Below the pieces are notes generated by a model that searched no databases, was not told where the DNA came from, and saw nothing but the letters and a program-made list of their open reading frames with translations. A DNA stretch of 64,000 nt from Plazaster borealis (taxonomy: Eukaryota; Echinodermata; Asteroidea; Forcipulatida; Labidiasteridae), in assembly GCA_021014325.1 (NCBI GenBank), contig CM037462.1:4124318-4188317 (forward strand), read 5' to 3'. A program made the position numbers and the translations under genes. How positions within the stretch are numbered: position 1 is the stretch's first letter; each line of letters opens with the position of its first letter. Below are positions 36,612 through 60,800 of the stretch, one piece after another.

Positions 36612-38648
36612 ATTACTTGAAGTAAAGAGGACGACCTTGCAAGTGATTGTGTGCAAATTACTTCTTTCTACTTGACTGCTTCTGTTTAACATAATGTGCT
36701 TTATGATGTCATTCAGCCTTTGAGAAAGCCTTTGATAGAGTTGAAACGTGAGGCCATTTACTATGTCTTTTTTTTGGGTCTTCTTTTGGCAAATTACTTC
36801 TGCTGGGTTAAATACCCACTGAGATGGGTAGGGGATGGAAGTCATAACAAAGAGAGTTTTCTCAGGCAGTGTTTGCCAACCCTCTACCAGAGGCCTTCAG
36901 TGCATCCCTGGATCAATAATACTAGGTAACCATTGTGGCTGGTTGAAAAGAGTGTGGATCTGGGGTTATAAATATCAAGCTACTTGTATTGAGCAAGGTT
37001 GGTGGACCAAGGTTGTTTATTGGACCCCCCCCCCCTCCCCTTCTTGGATGATATTGCAGTAAGGGTTGATGTTGTTGTGACTGTCAGTAGAGTGATTGTT
37101 GGTGGTGTTGGAGGAGGTACGCAAGGAGTGGTGTTTCTCTGATGGTTGGGATCGGGTTGGAATCCTACATGTATCTCGCTGATTCTGCAGGTTTCAATTA
37201 ATGTAGGTATGCAGTTTCTAAGCAGAGTGCAGTAATTGCACCTGGATAAAGAACAATGTTATTCTATTTTGGCCATTATTCCTAGTCTCCTGTTAGATGT
37301 GCTTTGGTAATTCTCTTAATAGATTAGAAGTCTCAAAATTAAACCCATTTCATGCACAAACAACTGTAAAACAATTAGGCCTAATTGACATTGATTTGAT
37401 TGCTGATTGCTTTTATGTTTTCTTTCTAACTGCTTTTTTTGTATTACAAATGTATTAAACATTTTTTGTTTAGTTGTTGGTTTTCCCCCAGACCCCAGGA
37501 GGTGTTTCCTTTCAGGTATGGCTTCCGTTTAAGCTCTGAAGTCTTGTGTTATGGAATTTGATAATAGGATGGCTTCTATTTCTAACATACGTAGAAACAC
37601 TGTGTGTGAGTGAGGAAGAGATGCAATCAAGTCCTTTCAGTGGACACTTTCCCTGGTGTAGCAGAGCAAAATGCTACCCAAAATGTCCCAGTTGCTACTC
37701 AAAAAATCATCATTTGTTACTCTATTAGCATTCAGTGTGCACAAAACATGTTCAGTCCAAATATTTTGCTATGCAAAATTGCTTGACAAAATCGGTCCCT
37801 GCCTTAACATGCATGGTCAGTGACCAGTCCTTAACATGCATGGTCAATGACCAGTTCCGATAATGGACACGACTGACGTGCATACATGTACTTGCCAATC
37901 TCTACATGTAATAACAGGAAGGATGTAATCACATGACTTCCCTTCCGCCGTGCCACAGACGTCACTGTGCCGAGAAAATAATCAAGACAGATATCAGGGA
38001 CACTTTCCCTAGTGATGACATTTGCCCACGCTCTGCATGTAATCTCACAATTTCTTTCAAGTACTCTTGACATTACAATGTATCAATACTAACATCCACA
38101 TCTGTCAGGTGACTTGTTGTTGATAAAACCTTTTAGAGTAGATCCAGCGAACGGCAACGCAGAACATAAACAGTCATCAACCCTAATTATGTACAGTGTA
38201 TACAATGTACTGGAAAGGTGAAATTGAAGATGTACTACATTACATTCACACTTTTTTCCAGTAGCAAAAGGCTGTAAGCAATAAAATGGTTCCTGACCCA
38301 AAACAAGGCACCACTGTTACATTTTTGTTACTAGAATTTCCCCCAAAGAGATGTTTTCCCATTCCCATGTAGAATTTAACCTTCTTTATGTACAATGTAA
38401 TGTTGGTTACATGACATGATGTACACATAGCCTTGTACATGGTTTCTGATGAATCTGTTTACATAGTTTGTAATGCAGTTTTTTTTCTTCAGGTGACGTC
38501 ATAAACATTGCACGATATTTACACAATTTATTCCAAGATTGTTCTACTTATAGAAGATTTGGCTAATAGTAAACAGTGGTGTTGAAATACATTAACTTTA
38601 AGAGTCGGCATTTGTAAGAGTGTTTGATTTTTTTTCTTATTTCAGGCT

Positions 38649-50208
<11,560 letters not shown>

Positions 50209-50900
50209 GCTCTTTTGTATCACGATCCTTCCATTTATTTAAAAAAAAAATAACAAAACAAAAAGTGTACATAATTATAGCACAGTTTATCAGTGCCGTT
50301 TCTGTTATCCTGGGTTCATATTATTTGTTGATGCACGCACGGTTGCAAATTAAGGCACCACAGTACATATTAATGGAAACGCTCACAGTTGGCAAAGTGT
50401 AACCACAAAGAACACAACTTGGTAACACGTGAATCCTCTTTTTATAGTTGTGTTCTTGTGTTAAAAATACAAGCAAAATGCTCACACACCAAAAAGGAAA
50501 TAAAAAGTTGTTTTCCTGAGGTGTTTACTTTAGAGTTGTTTCTGTTTCTAAAGAGTTGGCCATACTCTTAAAAATATGTCTAAGCCAGAGTTCTTAATTT
50601 AGCTGAGTTCATTTGAAAAGAACTTGCTTAAGTTCCGGCTGCTAAGACAAAAAGTTTCCAAGTAAATACAACTCTGTGGGAATCAGTTGCACATTAGCCT
50701 AGCCTGCACTGACAAAAAGGTGATCCCGGTTAATAGGAGCTTTCTTGAAATGTACATGTTTGTAAATATCGGAACAAATGAGATGATTGGAGGCTTGAGT
50801 CCTGAAGGTCGTGTGTCAAAGGTCATGCTGAGCAGTGCCAATATGGCTGATGTTTCTGTTTTGCGGGGTGAATTTTTTTAAATAAATTGTCAGCTATGTC
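50209..50900 (+). other. Likely MNK 3' UTR with candidate poly(A) signals
   Basis: AT-rich noncoding sequence after the MNK stop. AATAAA occurs at 50499-50504 and 50881-50886. Either could end the transcript, and a longer UTR to about 52.9 kb is not excluded. No other gene is seen here. Confidence 0.4.
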
Positions 50901-51951
50901 TTTCTCAGTGAGGAATACATTTTCATCAGCTCAAATAGTTCAGATTTCACTTCAAGAATTATCATGTATTATTTTTGTAAATTTTCCAACCTAACTTATA
51001 TAACTTGTACTTGACAAAGTTGTCAACCATAAGGATTTTTATGTTATTATTGTTTGTTTAGGTTTTTTTTAAAGATTATTATTGCAATTGTTTTGTAAAA
51101 TGCAATCTTTGAGAACTAGCTTTTGGTTAGTCATTTTGAACTAATGATAGACCTGGAATTACATGCCATGCCCGATATAATGCATAGGGTGTACCCCCCC
51201 CCCCTAAAAAAAAAAAACCAACACATTCTTTTCCTCTTGTACAGAAGTATCCCCCCCAAGTCCTCTAAAGAATTTCTGATGTTCCCCTGAACTCAATGAA
51301 GACACAACAGAAGGGGGGGGGGTACACCATGCCACATATCGAGCGCCAAAATAATGTGGAATTACATTCACAAAGTGGTAGACAACTGCTATGTGAAAAG
51401 AGAAGGCCTACTTAAATGTACTGTAGAAAATCAAAAATCTCTTCAGACACAAAAGCCTACCCACAACTATGAAAGCCTTCAATGTGTAATACCAGGCATT
51501 TGTCAAACAAATATGTTGTCACTTTCTTTTTTGTCTTCCCTTTTTCACTCAAAGTTACAATCAGCTATGGCTGTGGCTGTTGCTAAGGGTGTTGCTGTGG
51601 GCATTCTATGCTTCAACACTTGTTTAGATGTACATGGCGATCAATCCACAGCCGCTAAATCCGACACGGCCTTAGACTCCATTAATTGTTTTCCCTAACG
51701 GGTAATGGGTCCTTCACATTCTTAGGATAAAAATTTGGGGGTTATTATTTGCCATTCAAGTTCATGATTGAGAATGAAGGTGTTATTTATTCATAGGCCT
51801 TTGCCGGCACTCCTACCGGCTCTTTTTTTTTCTAACGCTGTTTTTATTGGACAGGGTACCTCATGGGATAAGATAGAGACTAATAATTAGTTACCATATT
51901 GGTTTGTGAATAAATGTCAAAGATGTCAAGTAGGGACTATATTTGTACTAA

Positions 51952-52103
51952 CAGGCCTGGAGTTACATGAAGGCCATGGCCTCTGTTGCCCCAGTCTTGG
52001 CCATGGTGCCCCTTCCAAAGCTTTCCGTAATTCCAAGTTTTTTTCAAATGCCCCTTGCAAAATGAAAATGGCCTTGCCCCCTCTATGTGTAACTCCAGGC
52101 CTG
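51952..52103. mobile_element. MITE with CAGGCCTGGAGTTACA ends
   Basis: 152 bp, inverted ends CAGGCCTGGAGTTACA / TGTAACTCCAGGCCTG. The interior reads catggcctctgttgccccag. Related fragments are at 4190-4300, 17560-17648 and 60522-60670. No clear target duplication. Confidence 0.7.
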
Positions 52104-53215
52104 TATATATTTGCTTTACTCCCATCTATCGTTGGCATTTGTACTAATGTTATTCTTAATTAGGTGTTCGGCCAACAGCCGAAAACCCAAGATGTTACTG
52201 TACTGTTTTTTTTAAATTTATGTATTTGTTTTGTATTGTGTTTGTATGATTTTCAATTTTTGTTTTATTTCGAGGGATATAAGAAGAAGCAGTTTGAGAT
52301 TTGTTGACTAACTATTCCAAACTTTTTTTAAGTTTCCATTTGTTACTCTGGGGTTAATTCCTTCAGTTAGGGGTTATAATACAATTCTTTATATCAACTC
52401 TCAATATAATTTTCATTTATAATTTTTTTTCGTGACTGAACCCTGATATTAATTAAATTGTGAAGAATATTTTGTTCTGCATCTTTTTTTCTTCTTTTTA
52501 TTTTTCCTTTACTTTAAAGAAGAACATTAAGTATTTTGGTACAAAACCCCTTGGTGCAGATGCAAGTAGAGTGAATATTCTTTTGTGATGAAATATTTGT
52601 GCAGCTTATCAAGATTGTTGTTGTTTTTTTGTCTGACCCACTGAATTGTGCTGAATTTAATTATGTTTGTTTTAAGTTTGTACTTTTTTTAAAGTGATTT
52701 TTATTTAATTTTTGTTCATAGGAGTAGTGTCTGTTTCACCCATGAACCAGCCACTAAATTAAAAAGGGAAAAAATAGCTTGCCATTGCCCAAACAATTTA
52801 TAGAAGTGTCGATGAAATAGGGCAGTGGTGAGAGCAGTTTCTAGTTACCTTCTGAACCGAAAAAAACAAGTTTTACTAAATTAAAGTTTCAAAAATGTTC
52901 ACTGACTGTTTTATTTACAGTCAACATACGAACAAATTCTCTACAATATTATTTATTAAAACGTTCAAAGAAAAATTGTTTTGCATATTAATTTGTTTGT
53001 GACATGTTATAGTTCATTGTTAAATAGTTTGTTGGATTTCCACCCGTTTGGAAACAGTTTGTGTAGTCTGTCCAAAATGCCATCAAATCCATCTAGATTT
53101 GATTGTAATTTGGACAGACTAACAATTAAAGTGTGTTGAAATTTTGTATTAAATTCATTCTGGGATGCGATGCAATCCAACAGAATGTCATCGCAAATTT
53201 CCAGGTTAATTTCAT

Positions 53216-53376
53216 AGAATAAACCCCTTGCATATGACGACACAAGCTTGAACAGCGCTCTCTCTGAAGTCAAAGGAAGACATATCATTGGCTGAGAGTT
53301 GTGCGTGGTGCGTACATGCTTGCTCGTTTCCATTGTTTGACCTCAGCGATGGCGGCCTATGCAAGGGGTCTATTCT
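53216..53376. mobile_element. Short MITE, relative of the 8796-9082 family
   Basis: Ends AGAATAAACCCCTTGCATAT and the complement of ATGCAAGGGGTCTATTCT. Interior aggaagacatatcattggct and tttgacctcagcg match the longer copies. Confidence 0.65.
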
Positions 53377-54097
53377 GATAGGATTTACAGATTGCTTCGC
53401 AATCGAAAGAGAAAGCAGGGATGTAATGACTATGGGTGGGGCCCTCTTTTATGACTGTTGCCTGCAGCGGCATTCTGATCTTGCAGTTATCCCTCACTAC
53501 GTATGGGGTTTACGTTAAATAAAATCCTTGTTAGTTCTATGCAGGCACATTGAAGGTTGACTGTCGTCTTGATCATAGCAGGCCTGTGGCTTTACATGGA
53601 ACTATAAACTCTAACTCAGTGACTGCACATGTGCACGCACTGGCGGTCACATCACAATATAAAATAACGCCTTTTTTGATGTGATGGCCAGTGCGCGCAC
53701 ATGTAAACTGCGTCACAGGTCATAATTCCATGTACAGCCATAGGCCTGCTGTAATCATGACGGCAGTCCCCCTTTAAGCCATCATCCACTTTGTGACCCA
53801 TGTGAAACCCTTGCTGTAAGCTCGGTATAGCAGCACCATGCAATTTCCCCTGTGACATCAGCAAATAGTTAAACACAAGTCGGACATTTTCCTGTAAGCA
53901 GCCCCCCAAAAACGTAATAAAATAAAAAGTTTGAAACTTGAAAAAATGTGCGACATTATATGTGGCTTAATCTTTCAAATATACAAAGGTCATTTTCCCA
54001 TGAAATGCTTTTGGAATAATAGTAGATGGCTACATTTGCAAAGAAAACAAAATGAGTAGGTTAACAAGCGAATGATATCAAATTTGGCTGGTAACCT

Positions 54098-54278
54098 GGG
54101 CCTTATTTCGTAGAGCTACTTATTGCTGAACAATTTTCTGTTAAGCATAAAATGCAATGATACCAGCCACAAAAGGTACATGTAACATGGTATTTTGGAC
54201 GGTAACCTTATTGTGGTAAGCATAATTTTGTTGTGCTTGGCTAGTTTTTGTGCTTAAGCAGCTCTGTGAAATTGGGAC
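54098..54278. repeat. GGCCCAATTT-family element
   Basis: Runs from gggccttatttcgtagagct to gcagctctgtgaaattggga, with the core accagccacaaaaggtacat and gtggtaagcataattttgtt. Confidence 0.6.
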
Positions 54279-54545
54279 CTTGTTTGGCTGAACAACTATC
54301 CCATGACTTTTGAGCTTGTGTTTTAAAGAACAACACAAACCCACTTCTGGGCTTCCCCTTGGGAATCGGCTGTGAAGGTGTTCAGGAAGTTGATTAAATT
54401 GTTTTTTTCCCCAGTAATTTGTTGAAACGTTTTAAGTTTATTATTCCCTTGAAATAAAGTGCAATTGAAGAAGAAGATTATTGTGTGGATGTTTGTTTTT
54501 GTTTGTAAAGTTATTTGCAAAAGCTTCTAGTCAGATTTTTAGGTA

Positions 54546-54917
54546 TTAAAGGCACTGAACACGTTTGGAAATTGTCAAAGACCAATGTTCTCACTTGGTG
54601 TATCCCAACATATGCATAAAACAACAAGCCTTTGAAAATTTGGGCTCAATTAGTCATCGAAGTTCCAAGAAAATGATGAAAGAAAAAACACCCTTGTTGT
54701 ACAAGTGTGTGCTTTCAGATATGAATCAAAACTTCTTGCAATAAGTTTTTATTATTTTAGTGAGAAATTACCTCTTTCTCAAAAACTACGTTACTTCAGA
54801 GGGAGTCGTTTCCTACAATCTTTTATACTATCAACAGCTCTCTGTTGCTTGTTACCAAGTAAGTTTTTATGCTAATATTTGTTTTGAGTCATTACCAAAC
54901 GTGTGTGAAACCTTTAA
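54546..54917 (+). mobile_element. TTAA-type MITE, complete reference copy
   Basis: 372 bp including TTAA at both ends. Inverted ends AGGCACTGAACACGTTTGGA / ACCAAACGTGTGTGAAACCT enclose a body with ttgggctcaatta and gtgagaaattacctctttct. TTAA boundaries are typical of piggyBac- or Kolobok-type elements. No ORF of its own, so non-autonomous. Confidence 0.8.
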
Positions 54918-56314
54918 TGTCCCCCGCTATTGGATTCGTTTTTTACAGATACCCAATTTTGTTTTTGTTTTCAAAAGTCTTCAAAAGCTAATGTGTTCAA
55001 ATGATGTAACATTTCTCCTTTTTTTGGGGGGGGGGGGTAGCAAGAGGTGACACAAAGCATATTATTTCAAGAAGGTTAATTTTAATTGGAAGAGCACATT
55101 CAAACCACATGTTGTTAATGAGTTACATGTTTTTTTGCCACATCATCCATGTCATCATGGGGAATTTTTTCTTTGCAATTTTTTAAAAACTTGTTTCTCA
55201 TTTAATGATTAAAACTAATTTACAAGTGCTTTCTTGACAAAATAGACAATTTGTTTTTATAAGTAAAACATTCTTTCTTTTGACTAGCTATGTTTTATAC
55301 AATTAGAGTGCTGTTATAATTGCTTTTGTAATTATAAAAAGAAACATTTCTGAGAAAGACTTACTGTCCACCCCAGAATAATTTTGGCTTAAAATTACCG
55401 CTTTTAAAATGAATGCATAAGACACTACCCAATAAAAATCATACTGTTTGTTATTGTTCCACTCACTCGCTGATCTTGTTATCATGATGCTAGTTAGTCC
55501 AGACAGACCATGATTTTTCTTTCTTAATCTGAATTAAATAGTCATTAAAGCATCCTAATGGATACATATCATACCAACTTTTTAAAAGCTAGCCTTTCTT
55601 TATTTTCCTTTTTTTCATCCTTTAGACCTTCAAGTTCCTGATAGATTGGAATTAGTGATGTGAGGGCGGTGGTTTTGCTATACATAGACTTGCTTTTTCT
55701 TGGTGTTTTTGTCTGTTTTGGTGTGGTGGTATTTTCCAACCACTATGAACACACAATAGAGAAAACAGGTGAACCTGCATTACTTCTAGAAACTATAAGG
55801 CTCCCACCTGCATTATGTTTTTTTTCGTGTTCACTTTATTATTAGCCTTCTGAATGGCTGCAATGGGTGTTTTGTAAAGAGTGAAATATTGTGCTGAATG
55901 CTGTCCTCTCAGTTCGTCCATGGAGGTAGAATGGTTCGTCATCCCACGAAGAAAAGGAAAGATACAAGAATTTTAAAGTTTGAAGATTGACACAAACCGC
56001 GAGAGGGCGCCGTACAGGCCAGGGTCGCCAGCATGATGTATTCAATGCATGCAGATTCAATGCATATACATGTATGCAGAGCAGCTAGTCGAGCATGGAT
56101 TCATGCATGCACTCTGCAGTCAAAACAGAAAGTCAACACGGTGATGAGCTACCTGGAGGTAGGCCTATAGGCCAGTCAAGATATTACTTCCTTTACTGAA
56201 TTTATTGTTTCTAAAAACATATCTTTATTGGATATTTGTATAATGATTCTGTTTTTTACTGTGCTTTCTTGGTATGGAGGTAGAATTTCCAAAGCACACA
56301 AATGTGACATAAAC

Positions 56315-56513
56315 GGAAATTCGTTGCGACAACCTCAACTGACATGCAACCAAGTCCACAAAAGAGGGCGCTGTCTAACCCGTAACACCAGAGCCGTGTA
56401 TACGGCTCTGCGTGGATGACATTATTGTGAAAATAAAATGGAAATTCGTTGCGACAACCTCAACTGACATGCAACCAAGTCCACAAAAGAGGGCGCTGTC
56501 TAACCCGTAACAC
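56315..56513. repeat. Exact 74-bp direct repeat, 125-bp period
   Basis: 56315-56388 and 56440-56513 appear identical, starting ggaaattcgttgcgacaacc and ending taacccgtaacac. The second spacer begins with the self-complementary cagagccgtgtatacggctctg. Confidence 0.85.
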
Positions 56514-57162
56514 AGCTCTGCGTAACACTGAACGCTTTTTTCTTCCGGGCGGCAACACGACGGAGTCACAGCGCCAGTGCACAACTTGGACTTATTTTCG
56601 GAAATAATGTCATTCATGGATGTATTTGATAGGTTTTGAACTCAGCAAAAGTGTAATTAAAGGCACCAAGAATAAGTGAATGAAGTTTCAGCTTCTCAAA
56701 TTAGGTAAAAATATTTTAAAATGTTACTCAAAATTTTGTTCGCATTGTAAAGGATCTTTATACCCAGGACGTCAGTGCAGTGGCACTGACTGACGTCCTA
56801 CCAGGGCTGCTTTTTCCAACATTTTGACGTTGTCTTGCGTATGTAGGGTCCGAGTGAATGCTCATGTTGGTACCACTATACAAATGCCTTACAAGATTCA
56901 AAACCCCGTAGCGAGGAGTGACAAAAAACTCCAAGGTCGTACTCCTAGAACTATGATAGTATGAGGTTCGTTTCGCCGCTCGCCTCCACGACAGAGGCGA
57001 TAGCGAAAAAACCTCATAGTTACGTTAGTTCAAGGAGTACCCAGGTTGTATCATAAACTTGGGTGTGATTCCTGGCTACACAGCAGTTAAAGGTTGTATG
57101 GCTTCTGAGTGGAACCCTGAACAATAAGATATTGACAAAACAGGGGGACCGCCAATATGAAC

Positions 57163-57235
57163 ATATAGATAGCTCAGTTGGTAGAGCACTGGCATGTTAA
57201 TCCGACGATGTCGTTGTTCAAATCTCGCTCTAGTC
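57163..57235 (+). pseudogene. tRNA-like remnant
   Basis: tagctcagttggtagagcac is a good A-box/D-arm, and gttcaaatctcgctct a decayed B box and T-arm. The loop tgttaat would read GTT (Asn), but the anticodon stem does not pair. Not a functional tRNA; probably a tRNA pseudogene or SINE head. Confidence 0.5.
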
Positions 57236-57740
57236 ATTTTTTCTTTGTTCAACCCCAAATTATAAAGTATAAGAAGACATGATGGTTCTGATGTCACAGT
57301 GTGGTGTGAATTTGGTTAATTATTACTTAAATTCTAGCATCATCATCATGCACAGTGTTCATTTGTGTGTAGGCCTAGTAGGCCCTATTACATCCCATGG
57401 GGCATATGTACAATTTGTATGGTGGTACACACGCACACAAGTAACATGTACAAACAAGCAAGCTACATAGCTACACCTTCTCATTTGTTTTGAAATAAAT
57501 ACACATTTTTCACTTAATGCCCTTTAAGTTGATCATTGTGGGCCTACTGATGTGAAATTACAATTATGACCTTTAAGTTATTGCACTGTGGCAACGATAA
57601 TGTAACATATTGTTTGTAATCTCAAACAGGTCATGCATGAAGATTGTTGTTACGGTTTGACCAGTCCCCATATGACGGTAGCCGGCCCTAACATTGATGT
57701 AGTGTGCGGATTTTACCATCCCAGCCAGATGCAGTGAGAA

Positions 57741-57878
57741 ATGGCTGTCTGCTCTTGCAGGACTATTACTGCTACACTTCTCTGTCTTCTAATCTGTGGG
57801 GACTATGTCATCTTGCCCACTGAGGGGAAAGTGATTTACAAGTTTCCTTACTACTCCTATAGGAAGAAACCCAAACTG
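57741..57878 (+). CDS. Secreted protein exon 1 (signal peptide)
   Basis: 46 codons: MAVCSCRTITATLLCLLICG, then about 26 residues ending RKKPKL. A hydrophobic core of about 14 residues follows one Arg, fitting a secretory signal; cleavage near the GDYV or PTEG region is plausible. An in-frame TGA at 57735-57737 supports this start. Confidence 0.7.
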
Positions 57879-60800
57879 GTAAGGATTTACCATTCTTGAG
57901 TGACTTTATCTTGGGAGAGTGTGGGGATCCTGTTTGCTAAATACCGTACTCTTTCATCCCTGTGGCATTGTGGACCTTGGTCCGGATCCAGCCTAGGCAG
58001 GGCTTGAATTTGGGGAAAAAACCCACAAGACTGCAGGGCTTGCAGCTCAAAACTTATACTGGACCAGAGAATTTGTTACAAGACCGGAATCAAAATGAGA
58101 AGAACACTATCTACAAAGCTTCACATTTGAGCTGTTTTTGGAACAAGCAGTAAGAGAAAATTTATCTCATTTTTCTTATGGGTAATACTTCAATACTGAT
58201 CAAAGTTGATCAATACCGACGGAGTTGAAAGATATTTGTATTTATCAGTTTAAATTAAAAATGCAGTGAGGCGTTATTATTCAAAAACACAAGACCGCCG
58301 GACTTGTACAGTCGTAAGTTTACTGGCCCGACACTAAAATCACTGGCCTCGGGCCTGCGGTCCAGTGTTAATTTCGAGCCCTGCTAGGGCCAGACCCTCA
58401 TTTGTGAAATGGGGTGTCGGTTCCTACTTCCTACCAGGGGTGCGGATTGGCAACCCTGACCAGAAAAATGTGTGAGCTTTAGTCATTGGTTTTAGCGTTT
58501 TCACGTGTGACGCAGCTGTTCTGACCAAACCGTGACTGAGTTTTTACCCTTACACCGATGTGTATTAAAGCACTTTCCTGATTTCTGTGAACAAAATCCA
58601 CAGGCAAATCACTCTGGTGGGATTCGAACCCACGACCTTGCATTGCTAGAGCAGATGTCTTACCACTAGACCACCGAGCTAGCTCGGTGGCTCGAATCCT
58701 TTGTATTAGCAGCGGGTACCGCAACGATTTAATAGTTAATTTTGCATCTAGGGGATGAAGAATATAATTTGTTTTTACCCTTTCACCGATGTGTATTAAG
58801 CACTGTATACTCAGTTCTTTCCCGAGTTCTTTGAAAAAAAATCCACAGGCAAAACACTCGGGTGGGATTCTAACCCACGACCTTGCATTGACTGAGTTGT
58901 TGACTCGGCTTAGCTTGGCTTGGTTTCAAGATGGTGGATTTTACAAACTTACTGAAAAATGTAAATGAATTTCTTTTTAAAAATGAAAAACCTTGAGGCA
59001 ATTTAATAATGTTGATAAGATTCTAAAGGTTGGGTTCTATTACTCGAAACAAGGCTGTATATTTTGAGAACATTAATTTTCAAAAGATGTTGTACCTTCG
59101 ATCTGAGCTGTTTCTGATTACCGATCTGCTTTTGTGCAGCTCTCGGAAATTTTTTGCTCCATGAATTTTACGTCGGAAACTTCTTTCAAGTCAGGGTCAC
59201 CAAATGCAGCCCTCCTAAGAGTATTTTCCCCCTGTGGGGGATTTCCTTTAACATCTATAACTGACCAAAGTGCTTCTCAAGTGATGTTTAAAGCTTTGCA
59301 TGGTGTGGATAATAAGAAACTTCAAGTCCATCTCGAGGGTACAACCATGTGTCAGTCTCTTTTTGAAGGAGTGTTGGCTCTGAGAAAGCTGTTGGCTTGT
59401 TCTCAGAGCCAACACTAGCCTTTCGTCAAGGCCTTCCGGGCTTATACATGAAATACAGAGCTCCTGTGTAGCCACAGAGTGACTGGAACCGGAGACCACA
59501 CGTGCAAGTTGTGAGGCCACTAGGCCTTTTCAAATTTGTACAACAGTACACGTGCTTCCTCTGTAGGATTCTGATTGAACCTGTCCCTGGAAGGTAGAGA
59601 AATGAAATAAATGGCCCAGTGATCGGGGTAATATTATTGGAGTGTCACTGAGTGACCGATATGAGTGCTGTATGATAGTGTAAACTTAGATTATACTCGG
59701 ACGATTAAATAATGAACATAGGCAAAATTGACTGTTTTGTCGCAGCTTAAAAACCGCTTTTACTTCTAACTTATTCCAAACAAGAAAACTCGTCAACGCT
59801 CATCTAAATCTTGTGCTTTAACTTTGCACATCTTAAAATTTACATGGAGTTAATTACCTCCTTTAGTTAACCGAACTGACATACCTTGCCCAGTATGCGA
59901 AATTAGAACTAAAGGCATCCAGGCACGCCTACCCACAGATGCTACTCCAAAACCCGGGCGCACATACCCACAGGAATTGAAGTATCACAATATCATAAGT
60001 GCTACCAAGCTGTGACAAAAGTGAAACTTTCTTCTAAAGTTTTCATCTTCTAAGATGCGCCAGAACAAAAACAGAAACAACTTGCGCGACCAATAACAAG
60101 CCCCTATGCGAATATAGCTGCATATATCAAGCTGCGTATAATGCATTTGACCGTGAATGAGGTAAAATGAATTAACCATGTTTACAACAACTAGCATATT
60201 TGTTTTCTCCATGCTAATATAGGCCTAATATTTACATTACATTTATACGATGTACAGCGCTGGTAGTATCATGTAGTAAACAATTATTCTGCTACAAGTT
60301 AATACATTACCACGGCCCAATTTCATAGAGCTGCTTTTTATAAGCAGAAAATTTTGCTGAAACAATTTTCTGTCAAGCAAAAATTAACAGGAAACCAGTG
60401 ACAGATAGCACATGTGGAATGGTATGTTGGCTGTAAACCTTATTCTGGTAAGCAACATTGTTTTGTGCTCTGCTACTTTTTGTACTTACAGTACTCTGTC
60501 TAGATGAGATTGGACTGTGGCCTGGAAATAAATTACGGCCACGGAGGCCATGGCCTCTGTTGCCCTGGTCTTGGCCTCTGTTGCCCCTTTAAAAAAATCC
60601 CATAGAGTGTAAGTTTTTCCAATGGAAGCACATTGAAAAATGAAAATAGCCATGACCTCACAAAGATGAAGGTTTTTTACTTGCTGTTTACTGTTTACAG
60701 CATGAGAGGGCACTGTAACCAGTTACTGTAACAATTTTGAGTATAATAATAATAATTAATAATAATAATACACAGTTCTTATATAGTGCTTTATACTCCC

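Larger units (their letters stand above)
16300..38645. other. 22-kb region without recognised coding exons
   Basis: Holds transposable elements (listed separately), AT-rich unique DNA and many tacatgta words. The 5' noncoding exon and promoter of the MNK gene should be here or upstream, since the first MNK coding exon begins at an acceptor. Open frames are no longer than chance allows in this composition. A LINE tail is at 27602-27700 and local tandem duplications at 28.4-29.0 and 36.4-36.6 kb. Confidence 0.5.
50901..57740. other. Intergenic region between MNK and the secreted-protein gene
   Basis: AT-rich with repeats: an inverted C/G-run pair (ggtgtacccc at about 51189 and ggggtacacc at about 51325), elements at 51562-51676, 51952-52103, 53216-53376, 54098-54278 and 54546-54917, a fold-back around 53545-53770, a tandem duplication at 56315-56513 and a tRNA-like remnant at 57163-57235. 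No gene is recognised. Confidence 0.5.
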
